Below the pieces are notes generated by a model, which saw only the letters and a list, made by a program, of their open reading frames with translations, was not told the origin of the DNA and ran no database searches. From Pseudomonas nitroreducens TX1 (lineage in GTDB: Bacteria; Pseudomonadota; Gammaproteobacteria; Pseudomonadales; Pseudomonadaceae): a stretch of 57,366 bases of DNA. This document shows positions 8,689 through 16,378 of this stretch, in pieces. The stretch is taken from NCBI RefSeq assembly GCF_000313755.1, contig NZ_AMZB01000129.1:1-57366 (forward strand). Direction: 5' to 3'. Every line of letters begins with the position of its first letter. Position 1 is the stretch's first letter. The translations under genes and the position numbers were made by a program.

Positions 8689-9243
8689 TTGAACCAGCCC
8701 ACGCAGCAAGAATCCGTCACCCTGATCATCCGCCACCGCGCCCGCCCCGAAAGCGTCGCCGCCTACGAAGCCATCCTGCGCGAGTTGACCCGTGCCGCCA
8801 GCGAGTTCCCTGGCCACCTGGGCGTGGACGTGATGCGCCAGGGCGAGCATTTCACCTCGGTGCTGCGCTTCGCCAGTGCCAACGAGTTGCAGGCCTGGCT
8901 CGACTCGCCGCAGCGCCGTGAACTGATCGAGCGCGCCGACCCGCACCTGATCGACGGTGAACAGAAGGAGCTGCACCGCGCCCACGAGTTCTGGTTCACC
9001 ACCCCGGACAACCCGCAGAAGCAACCGCCACGCTGGAAGCAGGCTGCCATTTCCTACCTGGTGATCCTGCCGCTGGTGATGCTGGTGCCTCAGCTCTGGC
9101 GCCCGCTGTTTGCGCAGGTCCCGCTGCTGGGCGGCTTCGTGCCGGCCAACATGCTCATCGTCGCGACCATCGTCCTGCTGGTGGTCTACGTTTTCATGCC
9201 AAGGGCCACGCGCCTGTTCTCCGCCTGGCTCAACGCCCGCTGA
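8689..9243 (+). CDS. Antibiotic-biosynthesis-monooxygenase (ABM)-fold protein with C-terminal membrane anchor
   Basis: The protein has 184 residues. The first about 100 form a ferredoxin-like ABM domain (VTLIIRHRARPESVAAYEAI, FPGHLGVDVMR, FTSVLRFASANELQAW). The last about 60 hold two hydrophobic helices (YLVILPLVMLVPQLW and MLIVATIVLLVVYVFM) with a basic tail. The start is TTG at 8689, fixed by a GGAGG eight bases upstream; no ATG fits. Soluble ABM proteins oxidise quinones or aromatics without cofactor. This two-helix anchored architecture is known as a recurring hypothetical, but its reaction is not. It lies between hydrolase and amidohydrolase genes with short gaps. Confidence 0.8.
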   Translation: MNQPTQQESVTLIIRHRARPESVAAYEAILRELTRAASEFPGHLGVDVMRQGEHFTSVLRFASANELQAWLDSPQRRELIERADPHLIDGEQKELHRAHEFWFTTPDNPQKQPPRWKQAAISYLVILPLVMLVPQLWRPLFAQVPLLGGFVPANMLIVATIVLLVVYVFMPRATRLFSAWLNAR

Positions 9244-9262
9244 TCGAAAGAGGAATATCGCC

Positions 9263-11101
9263 ATGTACGCCGACCTGATCCTGACCAACGGCCGCTTCCA
9301 CACCGTCGACCGCGAGAAACCCGAGGCCACCGCCGTGGCCATCGCCGACGGCAAGTTCATCGCCGTGGGCACCGAGGCGGAGGCCATGGCCTTGCGCGCC
9401 GGCGCCACCCGCGTCATCGACCTCAAGGGGCGCACGGCCATCCCCGGCCTCAACGACTCGCACCTGCACCTGATCCGCGGCGGGCTGAACTACAACCTCG
9501 AACTGCGCTGGGAAGGTGTACCGTCGCTGGCCGACGCCCTGCGCCTGCTCAAGGAACAGGCGCTGCGCACGCCGTCGCCGCAGTGGGTGCGCGTGGTGGG
9601 TGGCTGGAACGAATTCCAGTTCGCCGAACGCCGCCTGCCGACCATCGAGGAGTTGAACCAGGCGGCGCCGGACACCCCGGTCTTCGTGCTCCACCTGTAC
9701 GACCGCGCGCTGCTCAACCGTGCCGCGCTGCGCGTCGTCGGCTACACCAAGGACACCCCGAACCCGCCCGGCGGCGAGATCGTCCGCGACAGCAAGGGCG
9801 AGCCCACCGGCATGCTGGTGGCGCGGCCCAACGCGATGATCCTCTATGCGACCCTGGCCAAGGGGCCGAAACTGCCCTTCGAGTACCAGGTCAATTCCAC
9901 CCGCCAGTTCATGCGCGAGCTGAACCGCCTGGGCGTCACCAGCGCCATCGATGCCGGCGGCGGCTTCCAGAACTACCCGGACGACTACCAGGTGATCGAG
10001 CAGCTGGAGAAAGACAACCAGCTCACCGTGCGTATCGCCTACAACCTGTTCACCCAGAAGCCCAAGGAAGAACTGGCCGACTTCAAGAACTGGACCAGCA
10101 GCGTCCAGTACGGCCAGGGCAGCGACTTCCTGCGGCACAACGGCGCCGGCGAGATGCTGGTGTTCTCGGCGGCCGACTTCGAGGACTTCCTCGAGCCGCG
10201 CCCGGACCTGCCCGGCACCATGGAGGCCGAGCTGGAACCGGTAGTGCGCCATCTGGTCGAGCAGCGCTGGCCGTTCCGCCTGCACGCCACTTACGACGAA
10301 TCCATCTCGCGCATGCTCGACGTGTTCGAGAAGGTCAACCGCGACATCCCGTTCAACGGTCTGCACTGGTTCTTCGACCACTGCGAAACCATCTCGCCGA
10401 AGAACATCGAGCGGGTGAGGGCGCTGGGTGGCGGCATCGCCATCCAGGACCGCATGGCTTTCCAGGGCGAATACTTCGTCGACCGCTATGGCAAAGAGGC
10501 TGCCGAGGCCACACCGCCGATCAAACGCATGCTGGCCGAAGGTGTGCCGGTGGGCGCAGGTACCGATGCCACCCGTGTTTCGAGCTACAACCCGTGGACC
10601 TCGCTGTACTGGATGGTCAGCGGCAAGACCGTCGGCGGCCTGGAGCTGTACCCGGAGGGCCTGTCCCGCACCACCGCCCTGGAGCTGTACACCCAGGGCA
10701 GCGCCTGGTTCTCCAACGAACAGGGCAAGAAAGGGATGATCAAGGTCGGGCAGATGGCCGACCTGGCGGTGCTCTCGGCGGACTATTTCAGCGTGCCGGA
10801 GGAAGAGATCAAGGCCATCGAATCAGTGCTGACCGTGGTCGACGGCCGCGTGGTGTTCGGCAGCGGCGACTTCGAGCGCCAGGCGCCGACGGCGATTCCG
10901 GTACTGCCGGACTGGTCGCCGGTGGCCAAGGTCCCCGGCCACTGGCGCCCGCAAGCACCGCTGCAGAATGCCGTGCACCAGTGCGTCGGCTCCTGCGGAG
11001 TGCATGGCCACAGCCATGAACGCGCCCGCCAGTCGAGCGTGCCGGTGAGTGACTTCCAGGGCTTCTGGGGCGCCTTCGGGTGTTCGTGCTTCGCGTTCTG
11101 A
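9263..11101 (+). CDS. Amidohydrolase family protein, YtcJ-like
   Basis: The 612-residue protein starts at the ATG at 9263 behind AAAGAGGAATATCG. It begins ADLILTNGRFHTVD and carries the metal site HLHL in IPGLNDSHLHLIRGG. The later conserved segments are FRLHATYDESI, a FFDHCE block and VGAGTDATRVSSYNP (metal Asp), with GKKGMIKVGQMADLAVLS near the end. This is the YtcJ/exoenzyme-regulatory type of metal-dependent hydrolase acting on amide or cyclic substrates. The last about 80 residues (cysteine/histidine-rich CVGSCGVHGHSHERA) extend beyond the usual domain. The substrate is unknown; the neighbours suggest it processes a product of the hydrolase. Confidence 0.88.
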   Translation: MYADLILTNGRFHTVDREKPEATAVAIADGKFIAVGTEAEAMALRAGATRVIDLKGRTAIPGLNDSHLHLIRGGLNYNLELRWEGVPSLADALRLLKEQALRTPSPQWVRVVGGWNEFQFAERRLPTIEELNQAAPDTPVFVLHLYDRALLNRAALRVVGYTKDTPNPPGGEIVRDSKGEPTGMLVARPNAMILYATLAKGPKLPFEYQVNSTRQFMRELNRLGVTSAIDAGGGFQNYPDDYQVIEQLEKDNQLTVRIAYNLFTQKPKEELADFKNWTSSVQYGQGSDFLRHNGAGEMLVFSAADFEDFLEPRPDLPGTMEAELEPVVRHLVEQRWPFRLHATYDESISRMLDVFEKVNRDIPFNGLHWFFDHCETISPKNIERVRALGGGIAIQDRMAFQGEYFVDRYGKEAAEATPPIKRMLAEGVPVGAGTDATRVSSYNPWTSLYWMVSGKTVGGLELYPEGLSRTTALELYTQGSAWFSNEQGKKGMIKVGQMADLAVLSADYFSVPEEEIKAIESVLTVVDGRVVFGSGDFERQAPTAIPVLPDWSPVAKVPGHWRPQAPLQNAVHQCVGSCGVHGHSHERARQSSVPVSDFQGFWGAFGCSCFAF

Positions 11102-11119
11102 TGGCGCAACCGTCTGGCC

Positions 11120-11400
11120 CGCGAGGGCCGGACGGCAATCGCGGACGGAGTCCGCTCCTACGTTCAGGGACGCCATATGGGGGGCAACTGCCATTCTGCG
11201 AACCCTTGTACCCGAGACTTCCCTCTCCCTGACCCTCTCCCTGAAGGGAGAGGGGACCGTTCGGCGCAGGGTGAAATCACTGCGTCAGCCTGCACGAACA
11301 GCTCCCTCTCCCTTCAGGGAGAGGCGGGGGAGAGGGCCGGCCGGCACGATATCTCCTGTAGGAGCGGGCCATGCCCGCGAACCGCGGACAAGGTCCGCGC
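11120..11400. repeat. Gap filled with palindromic repeats (REP and GAGAGGG elements)
   Basis: The 299-bp gap between the amidohydrolase and the anti-sigma gene is nearly all repeat. At 11138-11161 there is a GCGGACGGAGTCCGCTCCTA palindrome. At about 11218-11338 there is a forward GAGAGGG element followed after about 45 bases by a reverse copy. At 11358-11400 there is a Pseudomonas REP unit (GTAGGAGCGGGCCATGCCCG then CGGACAAGGTCCGCG). Both flanking genes converge here, so these structures probably also end transcription. Confidence 0.8.
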
Positions 11401-12159
11401 TCAGAACCCCACCAACTGCCCCACTGCCTGAGCCTGCGGATCATCGCTGCGGCTCACCAGCGCATAGTTGTAACCGCCCTGGCTCCAGTAGCGCGCCAGC
11501 AGGTCGCCATCGGTGCGCTGTCCCTGCGGCAACATCTCATGGCGTGGCCCTGGCGGGCGGATGAAGAAGGTCAACCGCCGGCCCTTGCCATCCTCGTAGA
11601 TCACCAGTGCCGCCGCACCCTGTTCGGTGGCGAGCAGCCGCGCGCCGACGGTCTTCAATCCCACCTGCTCCAGCGCCGGCGGTGGCGGGGCGTCTTTCAG
11701 GTAGCGCGCCAGCCAACCATGCAGGTCGCCTCCATCGCGCAGGTCCAGCCCGTTCTGGCCGGCGTCGGCAAACAACCGGTAAGCCTGCACCGCATCCTGC
11801 ATCGGCAGCATCCCGCGCAGCATCGCGTCGCCGCGCATCTGCCACCCCCCCATGCCACCGACGCCCAGCGCGATCAGCAAGGCCGCCGCCGTCGCCAGGC
11901 GCGAACGTCTGCGTTGCTGGATCTGCCGGCGAATCCGCGCCGGGTTCAGTTGCTCGGGAATGGCTGCGCGTGCCTGACCGGCAAAGGCCGCGCGCAGCTG
12001 CTGTGCATCCTGGCGCCAGCCTTCCACGCGGCGGGCGTCGTCCGGGTGCGCGCTGAGCCAGGCTTCCACCCATTGGCGGCGGGACGGCTCCAACTGGTCG
12101 TCGATGTAGGCATGCAGATCCTGTTCCTGGGGAATGCCGTCGGGAATGCGTTCGTTCAT
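11401..12159 (-). CDS. Anti-sigma factor, single-pass membrane protein
   Basis: The 252-residue protein has an N-terminal cytoplasmic region resembling RsiW-like anti-sigma domains (EQDLHAYIDDQLEPSRRQWVEAWL), one transmembrane helix at about 95-112 (ATAAALLIALGVGGMGGW), and a periplasmic domain. It has no cysteines at all, so it is not a zinc-type (ZAS) anti-sigma, and signal sensing cannot use thiols. Its ATG overlaps the stop of the upstream ECF sigma gene (ATGA, 12156-12159), which couples the pair. It should hold the sigma factor at the inner membrane until a periplasmic signal releases it. Confidence 0.88.
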   Translation of the reverse strand: MNERIPDGIPQEQDLHAYIDDQLEPSRRQWVEAWLSAHPDDARRVEGWRQDAQQLRAAFAGQARAAIPEQLNPARIRRQIQQRRRSRLATAAALLIALGVGGMGGWQMRGDAMLRGMLPMQDAVQAYRLFADAGQNGLDLRDGGDLHGWLARYLKDAPPPPALEQVGLKTVGARLLATEQGAAALVIYEDGKGRRLTFFIRPPGPRHEMLPQGQRTDGDLLARYWSQGGYNYALVSRSDDPQAQAVGQLVGF

Positions 12160-12665
12160 TTCAGTACCCGCAAAGAAGGAGTCGCCGCCTGTCCTTCGCT
12201 CAGCGCGCGCAGCGCCGTGCGGGCGCGCGACAGGCGGGACATGACGGTGCCCATGGGAATGTCCAGTGCCTCGGCCACCTCGCGGTAGCTCAGGCCTTCC
12301 ACGCTGACCAGCGTCAGCAGCGCGCGTTGCTCGGCGGGCAGGCGCTCGAAGGCCTCCAGGGTCGAGCGCGCGCTGACGATGTCCTCGGGCGATGCGCTGA
12401 CCGCGCTGTCCGCACCGAACAGGCTGAGCAGGCGTGCGTAGCGTTTCGCCCGGCGCTGCCCGTCGATGAAGTGCCGGTAGAGGATCGAGAACAGCCAGGC
12501 GCGCAGATCGCCATCGTCGCGGCGGCCGGTCCAGGCTGACAGCGCCTTCTCCAGGGTGGCCTGGACCAGGTCGTCGGCGCTGCTCGCGCTGCGGGTCAGC
12601 GACAGGGCGAAGCGCCGCAACCGGGGCAGCAGTTCGCGCAGTGAATGGTCGTCCAGTGAATGCAT
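12156..12665 (-). CDS. ECF RNA polymerase sigma factor
   Basis: The 169-residue protein has sigma region 2 (LRRFALSLTRSASSADDLVQ, WLFSILYRHFID) and region 4 (LPAEQRALLTLVSVEGLSYR, EVAEALDIPMGTVMSRLSRA). The size and two-domain layout are those of an extracytoplasmic-function sigma factor. It is co-transcribed with the overlapping anti-sigma gene and divergent from a catalase-like peroxidase gene. A promoter motif in the intergenic region is shared by both directions, suggesting autoregulation and control of the peroxidase operon. The signal is probably oxidative or envelope stress; this is inferred from the targets. Confidence 0.93.
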   Translation of the reverse strand: MHSLDDHSLRELLPRLRRFALSLTRSASSADDLVQATLEKALSAWTGRRDDGDLRAWLFSILYRHFIDGQRRAKRYARLLSLFGADSAVSASPEDIVSARSTLEAFERLPAEQRALLTLVSVEGLSYREVAEALDIPMGTVMSRLSRARTALRALSEGQAATPSLRVLK

Positions 12666-12700
12666 CGGGGCGCCAGGAATGGGTGGGTTCGAGCGTGAAA

Positions 12701-12729
12701 GACGAATGTCGCGGCGATCTATTCCCGCC
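12701..12729 (-). promoter_or_regulatory. Predicted ECF promoter of the sigma/anti-sigma operon
   Basis: On the minus strand, GGCGGGAATA (12729-12720) is followed after exactly 15 bases by CGTC (12704-12701), 36 bases before the sigma ATG. An identical pair with the same spacing faces the other way at 12757-12785. The -10 CGTC element is typical of many ECF sigma promoters. Confidence 0.7.
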
Positions 12730-12756
12730 AGGCGAAAAAATAAATTTCTCGCGGTG

Positions 12757-12785
12757 GGCGGGAATAACCCGTCGCACGGTGCGTC
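12757..12785 (+). promoter_or_regulatory. Predicted ECF promoter of the peroxidase-b561-DUF2790 operon
   Basis: GGCGGGAATA (12757-12766), 15 bases, then CGTC (12782-12785), ending 42 bases before the peroxidase ATG at 12828. It matches the divergent minus-strand motif in sequence and spacing, which is unlikely by chance and points to the adjacent ECF factor. Confidence 0.72.
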
Positions 12786-12827
12786 GTACCGGCTCAACGC
12801 ATTCAGCCTAAGCCTGAGGAGCTGGAA

Positions 12828-13865
12828 ATGACAGAAACCCCACCCAACGTGCCGCTGCGCCTGGCCGCCATCGGCGCCGTGGTGCTCGGCGTGGCCGCCG
12901 TCTTCGCCTACGTCGCCGGCTGGCTCGACCCGCAGCGCCTCACCCCGGACAAGGTCATCAACACCCTGGAGCACAACGGCGGAGTCTACCCCGGCTATCG
13001 GCGCAACCATGCCAAGGGCCTGTGCGTGATCGGCCACTTCGACAGCAACGGCGGCGTGGCCGACCTCTCGCGCGCCAGCCTGTTCTCCGTCGGCCGTGTG
13101 CCGGTGGTGGGGCGTCTCGCCATCCCCGGCGGCAACCCCAAGGCCAGCGACGGCGCCGCGCCGATCCGCAGCCTGGCCCTGCGCTTCCTGCCGGCCGACG
13201 GCCAGGAATGGCGCACCGGAATGAATGCCATGCCGGTCTTCGTCGTGCGCGACGTCGCCAGCTTCTACGCCCTGCAGCAGGCCACCGCGCCTCAGCCAGG
13301 GACCGGCAAGCCGGACCCGGAAAAGGCTGGCGCCTTCTTCAAGTCGCACCCCGAGACCCAGGCCTTCCTCAAGTGGGCCAAGTCCTCGACACCGTCCTCC
13401 AGCTACGCCAATAGCGCCTACTACAGCCTCAACGCGTTCTACCTGGTTAACAAGGACGGCAAGGAACAGCCGGTGCGCTGGTCCGTGCAACCCGAGGCGC
13501 CGGTCGAACCGCTGGCCGCTGACAAGCGTGGCGACGCCGACTTCCTCGCCGACGAACTGGCCCAGCGCATCGCCGCCGGCCCGCTGCGCTGGCGCCTGCA
13601 GTTCACACTCGGCGAGCCCGGCGACAGCACCGTCGACCCCACCCAGGCCTGGCCCGCCAGCCGCCGCACCGTGGATGCCGGCGAACTGGTGATCGAGCGC
13701 CTGCAGCCGGAAATCGGCGGTGACTGCCGCGACGTCAACTACGACCCGCTGATCCTCCCCGACGGCATCCGCGCCTCCGACGACCCGCTGCTCAGCGCAC
13801 GCTCGGCCGCCTATTCGGAGTCCTTCAACCGCCGCACCCGTGAGCAGGCCCAGGAGACCCACTGA
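12828..13865 (+). CDS. Catalase-family (SrpA-like) membrane-anchored peroxidase
   Basis: The 345-residue protein has an N-terminal membrane anchor (residues 10-30) and a minimal catalase fold. The distal His is in RRNHAKGLCVIGHF (His61), followed by RSLALRFLPADGQEWRTGMN and the helix SAYYSLNAFYLV. It is shorter than true catalases, as in the SrpA group, whose members are haem peroxidases with low catalase activity. The anchor places the domain in the periplasm. A GAGGAGCTGGAA ribosome site precedes the ATG. Its stop overlaps the start of a cytochrome b561 gene (TGATG), which could feed it electrons from quinol. Confidence 0.87.
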   Translation: MTETPPNVPLRLAAIGAVVLGVAAVFAYVAGWLDPQRLTPDKVINTLEHNGGVYPGYRRNHAKGLCVIGHFDSNGGVADLSRASLFSVGRVPVVGRLAIPGGNPKASDGAAPIRSLALRFLPADGQEWRTGMNAMPVFVVRDVASFYALQQATAPQPGTGKPDPEKAGAFFKSHPETQAFLKWAKSSTPSSSYANSAYYSLNAFYLVNKDGKEQPVRWSVQPEAPVEPLAADKRGDADFLADELAQRIAAGPLRWRLQFTLGEPGDSTVDPTQAWPASRRTVDAGELVIERLQPEIGGDCRDVNYDPLILPDGIRASDDPLLSARSAAYSESFNRRTREQAQETH

Positions 13866-14425
13866 TGAAACCGACCTACTTCCCGCCCACCCTGCGCGTG
13901 CTGCACTGGCTCATGGCCGTGCTGGTGCTCGCCATGCTGCTGATCGGCCTCGGCATGGTCGCCAGTGTTTCGCCGCGCCACGCTGCGCTGGTTGCCATCC
14001 ACAAACCCCTGGGCGCTGCGTTGCTGGTGCTCGTACTGCTGCGCATCCTGGTGCGCCTGACCCACCGCATCCCGGCGCTGCCCAGCGACATGCCCGGCTG
14101 GCAACGCAGCGCCGCACACCTCTCGCACCTCGTGCTCTACGGCCTGCTGCTGGCCCAGCCGCTGGTGGGCTGGACCATGCAATCTGCCGGCGGCTACCCC
14201 GTCGTGCTCTGGGGTGGCTTCGAACTGCCGGCGCTGGTTTCGCCCTCGGTGCAGCTCCACGCCATCCTGCGCAGCGCCCACACGATCATCGCCTATGCCT
14301 TGCTGGCGACCATCCTCTTGCACCTCGCCGCTGCGCTGTTCCACGGCCTCATCCGCCGAGACGAAGTCCTCCCCAGCATGACCGGCGCGCCCATGCCGCG
14401 CCGTTCCACCGGGGATCGGCCATGA
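13865..14425 (+). CDS. Cytochrome b561
   Basis: The 186-residue protein has four transmembrane helices. Histidines are at the expected places for two haem b groups: VLHWLMA in helix 1, AIHKPLGA in helix 2, HLSHLVLYG in helix 3, and HTIIAYALLATILLHLAAALFH in helix 4. It is of the bacterial CybB type, passing electrons between quinone and a periplasmic partner. It overlaps the catalase-like gene by one base and the next gene by four (ATGA), so the three are one translation-coupled operon. The likely partner is the anchored peroxidase. Confidence 0.92.
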   Translation: MKPTYFPPTLRVLHWLMAVLVLAMLLIGLGMVASVSPRHAALVAIHKPLGAALLVLVLLRILVRLTHRIPALPSDMPGWQRSAAHLSHLVLYGLLLAQPLVGWTMQSAGGYPVVLWGGFELPALVSPSVQLHAILRSAHTIIAYALLATILLHLAAALFHGLIRRDEVLPSMTGAPMPRRSTGDRP

Positions 14426-14664
14426 AGGCATGGTTCGCTGTCGCCTGCCTCTTCACCTCCTGCGCGGTTCTCGCCGCGCAGGACGCACCACCGCCGCAGG
14501 ACTACCACGACGGCCAGCAGCTCGACATCAAGCGGGTGGTGCAACAGCCGGACCTGGCCTTCTGCGGGATACACGAGGTGGAGATGACCTACGAAGACAG
14601 CGCCGGGCAGCGGCACAGGCTGCGGTATCCGGTGTGGGGGCAGGGGTGCGGGAATGAAAACTGA
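14422..14664 (+). CDS. Small periplasmic DUF2790 protein
   Basis: The 80-residue protein has a signal peptide (MKAWFAVACLFTSCAVLAA) and the pattern of DUF2790, a family found mostly in Pseudomonas: a short polar stretch, DGQQLDIKRVVQ, a Cys in DLAFCGIHEVEMTYEDSAG, and a final GQGCGNEN with a second Cys. The two cysteines probably form a disulfide. Function is unknown. Its ATG overlaps the cytochrome b561 stop, so it belongs to the ECF-controlled operon and may sense or respond to periplasmic oxidants or copper. That last point is speculation. Confidence 0.8.
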   Translation: MKAWFAVACLFTSCAVLAAQDAPPPQDYHDGQQLDIKRVVQQPDLAFCGIHEVEMTYEDSAGQRHRLRYPVWGQGCGNEN

Positions 14665-14766
14665 GCGTCTGCACCAATCAGCATGACGCGCGCCGGGAAT
14701 GGTGCGGCACTCCGCGCCCATCTTATGATGGCTGCCTAGGACACCGTTCTGCATTGGAGGCAGCCT

Positions 14767-15687
14767 TTGAGCGCTCAACTCGAACTTTCGGACCGCTACA
14801 CCGGCTGCCTGCTCGGCCTGGCATGCGGTGATGCCGTCGGCACCACCTTGGAATTCACCAACCGCGCGAGCCTTACGCCGATCAGCGATATGGTCGGCGG
14901 CGGGCCGTTCGGCCTCAAGCCGGGGCAGTGGACCGACGACACGTCCATGGCCCTGTGCCTGGGGGAAAGCCTGCTCACGTGCAATGGCTTCGACGCCAGG
15001 GACCAGATGACGCGCTACCTCAACTGGTGGCAGTGGGGCTACTGGAGCGCGACCGGGGAGTGCTTCGACATCGGTATGACCGTTCGCCAGGCGCTGAGCA
15101 CCTTCCAGGAGACCGGCGAGCCCTTCGCCGGTTCTACCGATCCGGCCACTGCCGGCAATGGCTCGATCATGCGCCTGGCGCCGGTCGTGCTGTATCACTA
15201 CCCGGACCTGCGCGAGGTCTCTGCGGCCGCCGCCGACAGTTCACGCACCACCCATGGTGCGACGGAGGCGGTCGAGTCCTGCCGGTTGCTGGCACAGGTA
15301 TTGGCCAATGCCCTGGCCGGCCAATCCAAGGATGAGCTGTTGACTCTCTCGCCGGAGCACTACAGCGAGCCCGCCATCCGCGAGCTTGCCGCCGGCAGCT
15401 TCCGCCACAAGCGCAGGGAAGACGTGCGCGGCACTGGCTACTGCATTGCCTCGCTGGAAGCGTCGCTCTGGTGCTTCTGGACCACCACCAGCTTCGCTGC
15501 CGCCGTGCTGGAAGCCTCCAACCTCGGCGACGATGCCGACACCACTGCCGCCATCACCGGGCAGATCGCCGGTGCCTATTACGGCAAGCAGGATATTCCC
15601 GCCCACTGGCTGGCGCGACTGCATCAGCGGGCCGATATCGAGGAAATGGCCCTGGCCTTGCTCAGGGCAGCGCAGGCGCGGGCCTAG
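14767..15687 (+). CDS. ADP-ribosylglycohydrolase (DraG/ARH family)
   Basis: The 306-residue cytoplasmic protein carries the two-magnesium signatures: GCLLGLACGDAVGTTLEF near the start, WTDDTSMALCL (metal Asp pair), and LGDDADTTAAITGQIAGA near the end. Members remove ADP-ribose from proteins, nucleic acids or small molecules. The start is TTG at 14767, supported by GGAGG six bases upstream. It stands alone between the redox operon and a decayed region, with no obvious ADP-ribosyltransferase or dinitrogenase reductase gene nearby, so the target is unknown. Confidence 0.92.
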   Translation: MSAQLELSDRYTGCLLGLACGDAVGTTLEFTNRASLTPISDMVGGGPFGLKPGQWTDDTSMALCLGESLLTCNGFDARDQMTRYLNWWQWGYWSATGECFDIGMTVRQALSTFQETGEPFAGSTDPATAGNGSIMRLAPVVLYHYPDLREVSAAAADSSRTTHGATEAVESCRLLAQVLANALAGQSKDELLTLSPEHYSEPAIRELAAGSFRHKRREDVRGTGYCIASLEASLWCFWTTTSFAAAVLEASNLGDDADTTAAITGQIAGAYYGKQDIPAHWLARLHQRADIEEMALALLRAAQARA

Positions 15688-15730
15688 CGGCTGGCGCTGA
15701 TGGGGCTGAGCCTCTCCCCCTATGGCGGAA

Positions 15731-15795
15731 GATCAGGCTTCACAACGAAGAATACTTTTCGTCATCCTGCTTCCGGCGGCGAACCGGTTCGGGGA
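15731..15795 (-). pseudogene. Decayed duplicate of the 3' part of the downstream hydroxylase gene
   Basis: About 62 bases here match 16472-16535 at roughly 85% with one indel. On the minus strand both encode QDDEKYSSL. In this copy the Trp codon after SSL is TGA and the reading frame before it is shifted (RRRK instead of GAGE). It is a remnant of a second fatty-acid-hydroxylase-like gene or of a partial duplication. Confidence 0.7.
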
Positions 15796-15956
15796 CAACG
15801 GTGCTTGCACGACGATTGAGCCGTTGCGGCTCCACAGTGCTTTCATAGGCACGGCTAAGCAGCACCGGCCAGCAGGGGGCATCGGCGAGAGGCGTTGTGC
15901 AATTGCTCAGCAGAACCACCAGCGGCATTCGCGCCGCTGGCAGTCCATTTCTCAGG

Positions 15957-16195
15957 TCAAGCCAGCGCCTCCGCCACCGGAGCCGCCGTACGCTTGTTCA
16001 CCAGCCGCTGCAGCAGGCCGGAGACCCGCACGCCCACAACCGCCAGGACGCTCATCAGGCTGAACACCTAGGTGTAGCCCTGTTCGCCCGGATAATGGTC
16101 GAGCAGCGAGCCGAAGATGATGTAGGCGAACATCCCCGGCGCCTAGTCGATCAGGCAGCCGATGCCGAAGGCCGAACCGGGGATGCGCGAGGGAA
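15957..16195 (-). pseudogene. C-terminal remnant of an MFS transporter with two in-frame amber stops
   Basis: On the minus strand one frame reads SAFGIGCLID-stop-APGMFAYIIFGSLLDHYPGE, then QGYT-stop-VFSLMSVLAVVGV, then SGLLQRLVNKRTAAPVAEAL and a TGA at 15957-15959. The hydrophobicity and motifs are those of the last helices of a major-facilitator transporter. Both stops are TAG (16143-16145 and 16068-16070) at places where relatives would plausibly have Tyr (TAC). Upstream of about 16195 the similarity ends. The whole 15688-16378 gap shows no intact gene. Confidence 0.6.
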
Positions 16196-16378
16196 CACAA
16201 ATAATTCTTACTGGCAAGAACAAACAGCAGTACCCGCGTGCCGATTCGACGGGGCGTGAAGGGCATATTCGGGCGTACGGATTGCAGGATTTCAGGCGAA
16301 GGACTGAGCTGCCCGAACCGTGAATGGCGGTAGTGCGCAGGTAGGCGCTAGCAGAACCTTGCGGGAGAAGGAGGCCTG

